Source of the DNA: a virus
Reading direction: 5' to 3' (one strand)
DNA length: 64,000 nucleotides
IMG/VR virus record: IMGVR_UViG_3300049847_000416
Coordinates: 31,141-95,140 of that record
Below the pieces are notes generated by a model, which saw only the letters and a program-made list of their open reading frames with translations, had not been told where the DNA came from and did no database searches. Shown one piece after another: positions 31,301 through 38,627 of this stretch (positions within the stretch are counted from its first letter, which is position 1; each line of letters starts with the position of its first letter). The position numbers were made by a program, and so were the translations under genes.

Positions 31301-31764
31301 CTCTCACTTCTACAAAGTACCTTGGACTTGACCAGCCCAAGTTACGATGAATGAGGGTGAAACGTTCTCGACCCGGCGTCACGTGGAGTCATTGGAAGAG
31401 CCGCTGAACACCATCGCTGGCCCAGGCTGGTTGGTCTCCTGCTTGCGCAAGAATCGAACCAGTTGGTCCTGTTTGAGTCTTTAGACCTATCACCCCCATC
31501 GGTTGCCCGAATCGTGTGTAGGAAGATGCCCCGTCGTTCCAATTATCTTGAGTGGGTGCTGCTCAGCATCATTGCCCATGGTATGGACCATCCCGTCTCC
31601 AGGACAACCCACCGGGGAATCTCACCCCGACAGCGCTTGCGTACATCTCAGCCCACCGCCATCGTTTTATATGCCGACCCAGTGAACCTACATACACAGT
31701 ATCTCACATTTCAGGATTTCTGTCAAGCCCTCGTGCAAAGAAACCTTAGGGAGCTATTTTCTGC

Positions 31765-31799
31765 TTGCGTCTGTGGCCTACATCTGGCATGATTGACTT
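31765..31799 (+). promoter_or_regulatory. Leaderless promoter TTGCGT-17-CATGAT-6-ATG
   Basis: -35 at 31765-31770, 17-base spacer, -10-like CATGAT at 31788-31793, six bases to ATG 31800. Spacing matches the other rightward promoters; this is the first promoter of the rightward operon. Confidence 0.6.
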
Positions 31800-32096
31800 A
31801 TGAACTTGGACAACTTCCAGAAAGTGCTAGACCAGATCGAAGCACATCCTGAGACTTGGGAGCAAGCAGTTTGGCATACGTCCTGCGGGACGGCTCACTG
31901 TTTTGCCGGCTGGGCTCAGCTTCTCGCTGGGGACGAAATGTCAGAAGATGCCGTTGCAGATGACGCGATCCGGTTTCTGGACTGCACCGAGGATGAAGCA
32001 GACTACCTGTTCGAGCCCGAGCGCACCCTGGCGGACTTCCGGCACGTTCTCCAAACGGGAACGGTCCCAGGCTACGGATGGGGCGATGAGTCTTAA
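31800..32096 (+). CDS. CGTxxCxAG-family protein
   Basis: A 98-aa protein of a phage-wide small family of unknown function, recognised by WHTSCGTAHCFAGWA near residue 26-40 and a following acidic region with DCTEDEADYLFEPERTL. It is a distant relative of four proteins encoded at 43.3-48.6 kb. ATG 31800 is set by the promoter six bases upstream. Its stop overlaps the AAA+ gene start. Confidence 0.8.
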   Translation: MNLDNFQKVLDQIEAHPETWEQAVWHTSCGTAHCFAGWAQLLAGDEMSEDAVADDAIRFLDCTEDEADYLFEPERTLADFRHVLQTGTVPGYGWGDES

Positions 32097-33117
32097 GCGC
32101 AAGGCGGCAAACACCACCACCACCGCCGCCGCCGCGTGGCCCGAGCCGGCAGCCATTGCTACGTGGATGCGGGCTCGCGTGGCTGGGCAAGACGAAGCTA
32201 TCGACATTCTCGCCAATTACGTACACATGTACATGGCGGGATTGAACCCAGACCACCGCCCAGTGGGAGTCATACTCCTGCTTGGAGTATCAGGTTCCGG
32301 CAAAACTCACCTCGTGAAAACCCTGGCGCACGCCATTCACCGGGATCCTCGAAAAATGCTGTACATTAACTGCGGGGAATACACAGCAGGACACGAAGTG
32401 GCGCGCTTGATAGGAGCGCCTCCGGGTTACTTGGGCCACAGAGAGACCCAGCCACTGCTCACCCAATCCGTCCTGAACGGACTCACTACGGAGCACAGTT
32501 CGCTCCAAATCGTGCTGTTAGACGAAGTGGAGAAAGCGCACCCGAAGTTTCATCAAGCTTGGCTGAGTCCGTTTGATGAAGCACGGTTACAACTTGGTGA
32601 CGGTGCTATCACGAACTTTCAACACACCTTGTTTGTGCTCACGTCAAATCTCGGGTCTAGAGCCTTGCAACAGCGGTTCACGGCATACTCCCCCTTTGAC
32701 TCAGTAGAACGGGTGGTAACCCCGGCCAAGTTTGGGGCCACCGTGGTGGGAAAGGAATTTCCACCGGAGTGGATAAACAGGCTGGACGAAACCATCACGT
32801 GCAACGTGTTGGGCCGACCGCAGTATGAGCAGATCCTGACTCTAGAACTCCGGGCTGTTGAAGCGCAACTCAAACGCCGGAGTGCAAATTTTGTGCTTAC
32901 CGTGACCCCGGCTGCCCGCGAACAGCTACTGGAAGAGGGCATCCACCCGGCTTTTGGGGCACGTCCTCTGAAGCGAGTGCTCAAGCGCCGCATTCTTCAG
33001 GCCCTGGCGCAGAAATACGTCCAGGGAACCTTGACTCCTGGCTGGCCAATAACTTTGGACTACGACCAAGAATTCAGTGTACGATACAGCAGTGCGGTAA
33101 AAAGGACAACAGCATGA
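32086..33117 (+). CDS. ClpA/ClpB-type AAA+ ATPase (single AAA+ module)
   Basis: A 343-aa protein equivalent to the second AAA+ module of Clp/Hsp100 unfoldases. Walker A GVSGSGKTHL, a pore-like GAPPGYLGH, Walker B IVLLDEVEKAHP, sensor 1 LFVLTSNLG, arginine finger in EWINRLDE and sensor 2 GARPLKRVLKR of the small D2 domain are all visible. It lacks the N-domain, first AAA+ module and middle domain. A remodelling or unfolding role is likely, perhaps towards host proteins. ATG 32086 overlaps the upstream gene's end. Confidence 0.92.
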   Translation: MSLKRKAANTTTTAAAAWPEPAAIATWMRARVAGQDEAIDILANYVHMYMAGLNPDHRPVGVILLLGVSGSGKTHLVKTLAHAIHRDPRKMLYINCGEYTAGHEVARLIGAPPGYLGHRETQPLLTQSVLNGLTTEHSSLQIVLLDEVEKAHPKFHQAWLSPFDEARLQLGDGAITNFQHTLFVLTSNLGSRALQQRFTAYSPFDSVERVVTPAKFGATVVGKEFPPEWINRLDETITCNVLGRPQYEQILTLELRAVEAQLKRRSANFVLTVTPAAREQLLEEGIHPAFGARPLKRVLKRRILQALAQKYVQGTLTPGWPITLDYDQEFSVRYSSAVKRTTA

Positions 33118-33332
33118 CAGACACACAACGGAAGATTGTTCGTACTCGCGTTAGTGAGTTAGTCGCCGGCGACACAATCGTGGTAGGCAACCACACAGAC
33201 ATGACAGCGGAAATCACCCAGATCATTTCAACCGCGAAAAATCCACAGGTGACGATCATCTTGGGCAGTACGCGCGTGTCAATGATGCGGGGAGCAGTCG
33301 TTTCGAGGTTGGCGTGGCCGAACGAAAACTAA
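33114..33332 (+). CDS. 72-aa hypothetical protein
   Basis: ATG 33114 overlaps the AAA+ stop codon (ATGA). The protein MTDTQRKIVRTRVSELVAGD continues as a small beta-rich fold (TIVVGNHTDMTAEITQIIST), like short barrel proteins. No recognised family. Coupling suggests it is made with the ATPase. Confidence 0.75.
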   Translation: MTDTQRKIVRTRVSELVAGDTIVVGNHTDMTAEITQIISTAKNPQVTIILGSTRVSMMRGAVVSRLAWPNEN

Positions 33333-33472
33333 CCGTCGCACAAGCAAAGAAGTCCACCGGGAAGAAAAAGCTCGCGTACGTCGAAGACGTGGACGACTAC
33401 ACAACCGGCTACCTCATCTCGGATGAAGCTCCCGAAATGGACGGGCTTCTGGACTGGGATGACCTGACATGA
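33314..33472 (+). CDS. 52-aa hypothetical protein
   Basis: GTG 33314 opens MAERKLTVAQAKKSTGKKKL followed by an acidic half ending DWDDLT. It overlaps the genes on both sides by a few bases. A basic N-terminus and acidic C-terminus are the only visible traits. Confidence 0.6.
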   Translation: MAERKLTVAQAKKSTGKKKLAYVEDVDDYTTGYLISDEAPEMDGLLDWDDLT

Positions 33473-33930
33473 AAAAACTGCGTGGAGTGATTACTAACGT
33501 TTTGCGACCAAACCTGCGCATAGTGACCTCCATCGTGAAGCTGCCGCCGGCTGTGCCCTTGGCCTTGTTGAAAAAAGTAAGTGGTCTCAGGGTAGACCAG
33601 CCAGTGGACGAAGCCTACAGCTTGTCCAACCGCGTAAACTGGGTGTGCTGTAATGGGCACGTTCCCGCACACAAGGACACAAACTTGATGCCCTGGGTGC
33701 TGCTTTTGTGCGTCTACAACGAGGGTGTGGCTATCGAATCCAAGGGCGTCAAGCTCACTCCCACACCGGGAGACCTCGTTGCACTCAAGAGTGCAACGGT
33801 GACCCACTGGACTTCGGGGGGTGACCACAAAGCTGTTTTTCTGGCCTATGAAGACTGCGATGTTGACGACGACACAGCAGAAGCGGAGTTCCTGAAAGCC
33901 ACCGAGGGGGTATACGCGTGCAAGTTCTAA
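33469..33930 (+). CDS. Possible 2-oxoglutarate/Fe(II) oxygenase-fold protein
   Basis: A 153-aa protein with GHVPAHKDTN (HxD) near residue 68, then PGDLVALKSATVTHWTSGG with a second His, in a beta-rich context. HxD...H spacing fits a double-stranded beta-helix oxygenase, and PGD before the last strand is usual there. The final Arg/Lys of the cofactor site is not obvious. ATG overlaps the upstream stop. Function is only suggested. Confidence 0.7.
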   Translation: MKKLRGVITNVLRPNLRIVTSIVKLPPAVPLALLKKVSGLRVDQPVDEAYSLSNRVNWVCCNGHVPAHKDTNLMPWVLLLCVYNEGVAIESKGVKLTPTPGDLVALKSATVTHWTSGGDHKAVFLAYEDCDVDDDTAEAEFLKATEGVYACKF

Positions 33931-34685
33931 CCCCCGAGGGGTGGAGAGAACCAGCCCCTGGCCAATTCATCCTTGGTCTGGATCACGCCCGACGGTATAC
34001 CACCAAAGCCATAACGAGGGTGGTTACATTACCAGATCAACCGGTGGCCCTGGTTCGGTCCACCTACATCCACGCCAACATTCCGCCAGAGTGGCGGGTA
34101 TACGCCACCAACCATATTGGTGGTGGAGAAATCGTTGAGGCTGCCGGTTGGCTGACAAACATTCATGGCGTCAGCAACTACGCTCAGGTACATCATGCAG
34201 TAACGGGTTGGGAGCCGAGTTCTCTGCAACGATTCAGCAACTTGCGCAGCGCCAAGTTTCTGCATGACTTCCATCCGGCGAGCGCAACATGCTCCTACCG
34301 GGATCTCCGCACTGAGGCGGCAGACACCGCCGCTACGGCAGCTACGCTATTTGGATACAAGGTCGCCTTGGCAGAGCGACCTGGCGGAAAATTTCGGGTA
34401 AGCATCATGCTCCCCTCCCACTCGGCATGGGTCAAGCCTCAAGTGCGGCTACTCCCAGCCATGATGGAAGTGCAGATACCCATCGTCCCAGAAGGTGGGT
34501 ACTTCATCGCACGGTGGGACGATCAGGCACCGATATTTGTAGCTCCGACGCGGGTTACGTCCAATTTGACCTTCCGGCCTGTCCCCTACGATCTGCCAAG
34601 GGACGTGGAAGACGCACATGCAGCCCGGCTGCGGAAAGCCATGAAACAACGCCGGAAGGCACGAGAAGAGGAAGACGATGTATAA
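33918..34685 (+). CDS. 255-aa hypothetical protein
   Basis: GTG 33918 overlaps the upstream gene by 13 bases. The protein has a mixed fold with IGGGEIVEAAGWL near residue 70 and a highly charged C-terminus (RLRKAMKQRRKAREEEDDV). No catalytic motif is recognised. It ends into a split zinc-ribbon remnant. Confidence 0.75.
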   Translation: MQVLTPEGWREPAPGQFILGLDHARRYTTKAITRVVTLPDQPVALVRSTYIHANIPPEWRVYATNHIGGGEIVEAAGWLTNIHGVSNYAQVHHAVTGWEPSSLQRFSNLRSAKFLHDFHPASATCSYRDLRTEAADTAATAATLFGYKVALAERPGGKFRVSIMLPSHSAWVKPQVRLLPAMMEVQIPIVPEGGYFIARWDDQAPIFVAPTRVTSNLTFRPVPYDLPRDVEDAHAARLRKAMKQRRKAREEEDDV

Positions 34686-34790
34686 GTGTCAGCGCTGCGG
34701 AAACATCCGTGATTGGAGAGAGGCAACCTAGTGTGTGATTACTGCACCGCTACACTAGTCACGCAAACCCTATTGACACATCCAGTCATA
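34678..34790 (+). pseudogene. Split zinc-ribbon remnant
   Basis: ATG 34678 gives MYKCQRCGNIRDWREAT and stops at 34731. The -1 frame across the stop continues NLVCDYCTATLVTQ. Joined, they would place CQRC and CDYC at typical zinc-ribbon spacing. This is either a frameshifted remnant or two tiny peptides; a programmed shift has no clear slippery site here. Confidence 0.35.
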
Positions 34791-34808
34791 CCGGTTACTA
34801 TGGACTTC
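34773..34808 (+). promoter_or_regulatory. Leaderless promoter TTGACA-17-TACTAT-7-ATG
   Basis: A consensus -35 at 34773-34778, 17-base spacer and -10 TACTAT at 34796-34801, seven bases before ATG 34809. The block CCCTAT precedes the -35. Confidence 0.7.
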
Positions 34809-35363
34809 ATGAAGCGTTTTACGCCCACAGTGGGCACCAAATCCGTGTTGTTCGGCGTCCACGCCTTTTGGATTCATCCCGTCCTGACCGCCATCGCATG
34901 GTGGAAGCTCTACGGCTTCCCGTGGGATCCCCGCCTGTGGGCCTGCTTCTTCCTGCACGACATTGGCTATTGGGGAAAGCCGAATATGAATGGCCCCGAG
35001 GGGGAAACGCATCCCGTCCTGGGTGCAAAGATAGTGGGCTGGTTGTTCGGCCCAGACTGGGAAGAGTTTTGCGTAACCCACAGTCGGCACTACGCGAAAA
35101 AGATGGGGAAGCGGATTTCTCCCCTCGCGATTGCTGACAAGTATGTCCAAGTCATCGAGCCCAGTTGGCTCTATATCCCACGTGCAGTTCTCTCCGGGGA
35201 GATGGATGAGTATCTGACGGCTGCGGCGAATCAAGACACATCCCCCAATATCATCCTCCGAAATATGCGGTGGGCTGGCCGAATGCGCAGCGCAAAACTG
35301 TGGCATCAATGCCTGAGAGCCTACATGACTGAGTGGGTCGCCCAGCACAAGGATGGTGTTTGA
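34809..35363 (+). CDS. HD-domain-like phosphohydrolase
   Basis: A 184-aa protein with LWACFFLHDIGYWGKP (HD pair near residue 43), HPVLGAKIVGWLFG and THSRHYAKKMG, the His and Asp pattern of HD hydrolases. It may act on nucleotides together with the MazG-like and DUF5664 proteins. ATG 34809 is chosen because the promoter -10 lies just before it; ATG 34800 would lie inside the -10 region. Confidence 0.75.
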   Translation: MKRFTPTVGTKSVLFGVHAFWIHPVLTAIAWWKLYGFPWDPRLWACFFLHDIGYWGKPNMNGPEGETHPVLGAKIVGWLFGPDWEEFCVTHSRHYAKKMGKRISPLAIADKYVQVIEPSWLYIPRAVLSGEMDEYLTAAANQDTSPNIILRNMRWAGRMRSAKLWHQCLRAYMTEWVAQHKDGV

Positions 35364-35594
35364 GTGGGCGCATATCAAGGGCTGTCAGGAACCTACCTGC
35401 GCAATAAAACGATCCAGCAGGGCGCAGTAACTGTTACGGAACCTATCGTGGTCGGGCAGCAGTACCGGCATCGTGTAACGGGCCGGCTGCGGCGAGTTAC
35501 GCGGATTACGCCGACGAAAATTTCTCTGCGGGGCGGTTTGTCCGCAACCGTCATTCGTACTGCTCTATTCATTCGTACGTACGAGTTAGCATGA
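35364..35594 (+). CDS. 76-aa hypothetical protein
   Basis: GTG 35364 follows the upstream stop directly. Beta-rich and basic in the middle (VVGQQYRHRVTGRLRRVTRI), as in small barrel proteins. No family is recognised. Confidence 0.7.
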   Translation: MGAYQGLSGTYLRNKTIQQGAVTVTEPIVVGQQYRHRVTGRLRRVTRITPTKISLRGGLSATVIRTALFIRTYELA

Positions 35595-35740
35595 CGCCTT
35601 GGCTCAAACTGGCCGAGAAGTACCAGAAACAGGGCATGTGGAAAGAAATGACGTTTTACCTACGCCTCATAGAGGCTGAAAACGCGTGGGAACAGATGCA
35701 ACAACAGCCGCAGACACCGTCGAGAAAGGACGAAGAATAG
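35591..35740 (+). CDS. 49-aa helical protein
   Basis: ATG 35591 overlaps the upstream stop codon (ATGA); the stop TAG shares its last base with the next start (TAGTG). The protein (MTPWLKLAEKYQKQGMWKEM...) is helical and ends in a polar tail. The double overlap supports it. Confidence 0.65.
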   Translation: MTPWLKLAEKYQKQGMWKEMTFYLRLIEAENAWEQMQQQPQTPSRKDEE

Positions 35741-36399
35741 TGAAAGACTTCAACTTGGCCAATGAGATACCACGGGTGCAGGCCGTCAATGCCCGTTGGT
35801 GGCGGGATCCCGCCACGGGAGCCCCCAAACGGCGGTCACCTGGTAGCGTGTGCGCGTTGGTCGTCTCCGAGTACTCGGAAGCCCTGGAAGGCTACCGCAA
35901 GTCTCTCATGGACGACAAGCTGCCCCAATACCCTGGCTTGGCGGTCGAACTGATTGATGCAGTTATTCGCACAATAGACGTGATCGGAGGATACGCCGCC
36001 GCAGGCACGCGGATGCAGTATGCCCCGAGGGACTTTAGCAGTCCAGGGCCGGATATCATCAACGACCTCTATACGCTGGAGTACCAGCTACATCGCGGTT
36101 TTTTGAACCTGCGGGAACAGACAGACCGCTCCCTGGGCGAATCCGGCCTTGACGTGGCTCGTGAACTGTATCGCCTTGGCCTGGATACGCAAAACTTCGT
36201 CGTCATGCACGACGGCGAAGAGTTGATAATTGACGTGCGCGCCTGTATTTCAACCATTGCCTGCACGTTTGCCCTGGCGGCTCATGTACACCCAGAGTTG
36301 GACTTGTTTGCTGTGTACGATGCGAAGATGGCGTACAACGCCCAACGGGTAGACCACACGGATGCGGCCCGACTGGCTGCCGGCGGAAAGAGATTCTAG
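35740..36399 (+). CDS. MazG-like nucleotide pyrophosphohydrolase
   Basis: A 219-aa all-alpha protein. The first part (MKDFNLANEIPRVQAVNARW) leads to VVSEYSEALEGYRKSLMDDK and LAVELIDAVIRTIDVIGGY, giving the E-x3-E and E-x2-D metal sites of MazG/all-alpha NTP pyrophosphatases. The C-terminal half is a further helical domain. GTG 35740 with AAAGGACG upstream is chosen; an upstream ATG at 35686 is out of line with the overlap. It probably hydrolyses non-canonical or host dNTPs. Confidence 0.75.
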   Translation: MKDFNLANEIPRVQAVNARWWRDPATGAPKRRSPGSVCALVVSEYSEALEGYRKSLMDDKLPQYPGLAVELIDAVIRTIDVIGGYAAAGTRMQYAPRDFSSPGPDIINDLYTLEYQLHRGFLNLREQTDRSLGESGLDVARELYRLGLDTQNFVVMHDGEELIIDVRACISTIACTFALAAHVHPELDLFAVYDAKMAYNAQRVDHTDAARLAAGGKRF

Positions 36400-36400
36400 C

Positions 36401-36688
36401 ATGTCTGAGATTGACGAACTAGACGGGATGCTCAACGCCGCACAGGAAGCTGCTGGGGTAGAGGACCATGAGGCGCTCATGGCGTGGATCCGCGAGCGTG
36501 CGGCTGAGGACCACAAGCCCTTGATTAGCCGTATCTCAGAGGCTGTGCACGGGCACCCGGACGCAGATTTCCTAGGCTTCGATGCACCCCCGCTGGAAGC
36601 CGCAGTCCGCGTTGTGGTCGGAGAGATGCAGGCTTACCGCCGACTCTGTCAGGCTTACGCAGCCGTTGCCACAGCAGGACGGACATGA
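36401..36688 (+). CDS. 95-aa hypothetical protein
   Basis: ATG 36401 with GGAAAGAG upstream opens MSEIDELDGMLNAAQEAAGV, a helical acidic protein with a C-terminal helix (VRVVVGEMQAYRRLCQAYAA). No motif is recognised. Its stop overlaps the next start. Confidence 0.7.
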   Translation: MSEIDELDGMLNAAQEAAGVEDHEALMAWIRERAAEDHKPLISRISEAVHGHPDADFLGFDAPPLEAAVRVVVGEMQAYRRLCQAYAAVATAGRT

Positions 36689-36921
36689 CCACAATCACCG
36701 TTGCCACACCAACCACGATGATGACCTTTGAGGCTCATGATCTGGTATCACAATACGTCGTCGAGCCCATTGAGGGGGTTCCAGCGAACAACTGCCGTCG
36801 ATTCTCGCCTGGAGATTACATGGACGTTACGTTAACGTTCAAGGTGCGGTTAAACAGAGAGACCGGGCAGTTCGTGGAACAAGTCGAAACTCCGCTGGAT
36901 CCCGAAAACCTGGTATCCTAG
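36685..36921 (+). CDS. 78-aa hypothetical protein
   Basis: ATG 36685 overlaps the upstream stop (ATGA). A threonine-rich N-terminus (MTTITVATPTTMMTFEAHDL) precedes a beta-rich part. It is last of its transcript before the promoter at 36.94 kb. Confidence 0.7.
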   Translation: MTTITVATPTTMMTFEAHDLVSQYVVEPIEGVPANNCRRFSPGDYMDVTLTFKVRLNRETGQFVEQVETPLDPENLVS

Positions 36922-36934
36922 TGCGTTCGGCCTA

Positions 36935-36970
36935 TTTACGAAACACGCAAGAAACGAGTACCATCACATC
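36935..36970 (+). promoter_or_regulatory. Leaderless promoter TTTACG-18-TACCAT-6-ATG
   Basis: -35 TTTACG at 36935-36940, 18-base spacer, -10 TACCAT at 36959-36964, six bases to ATG 36971. It is preceded by TAGTGCGTTCGGCCTAT, the shared upstream block. Confidence 0.7.
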
Positions 36971-37624
36971 ATGGACAATGAAGTAACGCACCCCAGCTTT
37001 GGACTTCTGCGGCTGAGTCGGCTGCATAGCAGTGAGGACACTGCACTATATGGGTCGAACGTCACGCATACGAACTACGTGGTTCTGGAAGTGTGCCACA
37101 GTTCCAAATCAGACTCGCTGTTAAGTCGGCTAACGTCTTACTTTCGGCGGAACTCGTCGATTGTGGAAGTGGCCCTCACTGAATCCCAACTGGCCCAGTT
37201 GCTGACGGCTCCCAACATTGGGGAAGGTGTGCCGTGCACCTTGACGCGGATTAACGGAAAACGCGTTCCTAGTGCGCCGCCCCCAGATGCTTTGGACCGC
37301 TTTACGCGCCAAGAGTTCGTGGGTCTCCTGGCCGAGTGTGAAGAAGCCCTAAAAGCGGCTGCCGAGCGCTTGAGTAGTGCGTTGACGCCCGGTGGAAGTT
37401 GCACCAAGAAAGAGTTGACCGAGATCCTGAAATCGGTAAAAGCAACGCAGTCCAATTTGACGCGTAACATACCATACGTGGCGAAGCAGTTCAGCGACTT
37501 CATCGATGCAACCGTGCTGGACGCCACGTGTTCCATCAATGCCGCCGCACAGCACAACCTGAAGGAAAAAAGTAGTACTTTTTCTGACTTGGATAACGCC
37601 ATCGTCGTCGAGGACCGGACATGA
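36971..37624 (+). CDS. Conserved phage protein of unknown function
   Basis: A 217-aa protein. Its first 100 residues follow a pattern I associate with widespread phage hypotheticals: HPSFGLLRLSRLHSSEDTAL then VEVALTESQLAQLLTAPNIG and GVPCTLTRINGKRVP. The C-terminal half is helical (LAECEEALKAAAERLSSAL). Start set by the promoter six bases upstream. No enzymatic residues stand out. Confidence 0.8.
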   Translation: MDNEVTHPSFGLLRLSRLHSSEDTALYGSNVTHTNYVVLEVCHSSKSDSLLSRLTSYFRRNSSIVEVALTESQLAQLLTAPNIGEGVPCTLTRINGKRVPSAPPPDALDRFTRQEFVGLLAECEEALKAAAERLSSALTPGGSCTKKELTEILKSVKATQSNLTRNIPYVAKQFSDFIDATVLDATCSINAAAQHNLKEKSSTFSDLDNAIVVEDRT

Positions 37625-37998
37625 AGCTGAAACAGTTTACACAAAAGCACAATAAGCAGGTGGAGCAGGTGGCGCAGGCGGTTTACTGGCGACCTGCCGT
37701 GAAGCTTGACTTGCCACCGCCCACGAAAGGGATGCCCCGGACTTACGGTTGGACGGTTCAAGGCAGTGAAGGACGCTGGTACGTAGAAGCCATGTGGTCC
37801 GAGTCCAACAGGCATGGGTCTGCGGAAGCCTGGGGCGCGCCCAACGTTGAGAGTGGAGGGATCACACTTTACTCCACCAAGTCAAAAGCAATACGCGAAG
37901 TGGCACACCGCGTAGTTAAGACGGCGGGTGTAACGTTGTTTCACTTAGACAAAGCCCTAGCGACCGATAAGGCAGAAAGAAAGGCAAGAAAGAAATGA
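37621..37998 (+). CDS. 125-aa hypothetical protein
   Basis: ATG 37621 overlaps the upstream stop (ATGA). The central part (YGWTVQGSEGRWYVEAMWSE) is aromatic-rich and the ends are basic (final KAERKARKK). No family is recognised. Confidence 0.7.
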   Translation: MKLKQFTQKHNKQVEQVAQAVYWRPAVKLDLPPPTKGMPRTYGWTVQGSEGRWYVEAMWSESNRHGSAEAWGAPNVESGGITLYSTKSKAIREVAHRVVKTAGVTLFHLDKALATDKAERKARKK

Positions 37999-38579
37999 AT
38001 TTCACCGACATGCTGGTAAATCTGTTTGGTGCGCCCATTGTAGTCGGGCTCCTCCTGTGGGCGGGGAAAGCCCTCTACGACTGGCGGACAGAGCGGAAAC
38101 TTCGCAAGGAACGGGCCAAAATGGTCCAAGCGTGGATCTGGCACAAAAACACGGAGAAACCAGATTCGCCGTATCAAATGCATCCAGGGTGGCTTCCATC
38201 GGGGCAGGTTCCTAGGGTGGTCCGACCGACCAAGAAGCTGGTGGACAGCGACGTAAACCAGGCAGCCACAATCATGGGATTTCCATACAATCGATTGAGC
38301 GAGAATGACCTGTCAGCTTCAGACAGCCTACTCGTTATGGCGGCACAACGTGAAATGACGCCGCCCAGTGAGCCGATGACTCCCAGTGAGCCGCCGGCTC
38401 CGGTGCCAAACTATGGTGGCGGAGATTCCGGTGGTGCTGGTGCCACATACTCCTACGCGGATTCCAGTCCGTCGTACTCCTCGGACTCCAGTTCGTCGTA
38501 CTCTCCCTGTGACTCCGGTTCCTCCTACGATTCTGGTTCGTCGTCGTTCGATTCCGGTTCTTCCTGTTCTTTCGATTAG
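37995..38579 (+). CDS. Membrane protein with Ser/Asp-rich tail
   Basis: A 194-aa protein with one N-terminal transmembrane segment (FGAPIVVGLLLWAGKALYDW, residues about 11-30), a basic cytoplasmic-side stretch (RTERKLRKERAK), and a low-complexity tail of Ser, Asp, Tyr and Gly (DSGSSYDSGSSSFDSGSS). ATG overlaps the upstream stop. Similar S/D-rich tails occur in small phage and bacterial membrane proteins without known function. Confidence 0.75.
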   Translation: MNFTDMLVNLFGAPIVVGLLLWAGKALYDWRTERKLRKERAKMVQAWIWHKNTEKPDSPYQMHPGWLPSGQVPRVVRPTKKLVDSDVNQAATIMGFPYNRLSENDLSASDSLLVMAAQREMTPPSEPMTPSEPPAPVPNYGGGDSGGAGATYSYADSSPSYSSDSSSSYSPCDSGSSYDSGSSSFDSGSSCSFD

Positions 38580-38587
38580 TACGTTCG

Positions 38588-38627
38588 GTCTATTGCGTGA
38601 GTGCCTAGATTCTGGGATCATAAACAC
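38588..38627 (+). promoter_or_regulatory. Leaderless promoter TTGCGT-17-GATCAT-6-ATG
   Basis: -35 TTGCGT at 38593-38598, 17-base spacer, -10 GATCAT at 38616-38621, six bases to ATG 38628. The upstream block AGTACGTTCGGTCTAT is nearly the same as at 36.93 kb. Confidence 0.7.

Larger units (their letters stand above)
30975..31764. other. Divergent non-coding control region
   Basis: About 790 bases without a convincing gene between leftward and rightward operons. It holds two tandem hairpins with 8-bp stems (31059-31077 and 31091-31109), a 14-bp inverted repeat spanning 31226-31300, and two GAAATTTC variants of the dispersed motif near 30.91 and 30.99 kb. The rightward promoter lies at its end. 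Operators for the early/late switch are the likely content. Confidence 0.6.

Noticed and set aside
31430-31490. tRNA-like GGTTCGATTC on the minus strand in the divergent region
   Set aside because: The T-stem does not pair and the span between complementary ends is too short for a tRNA.
30162-31799. Integrase, repressor or excisionase pair marking a lysogeny module
   Set aside because: No tyrosine or serine recombinase motif was found in any frame of the window, and no classic repressor lies beside the divergent region.
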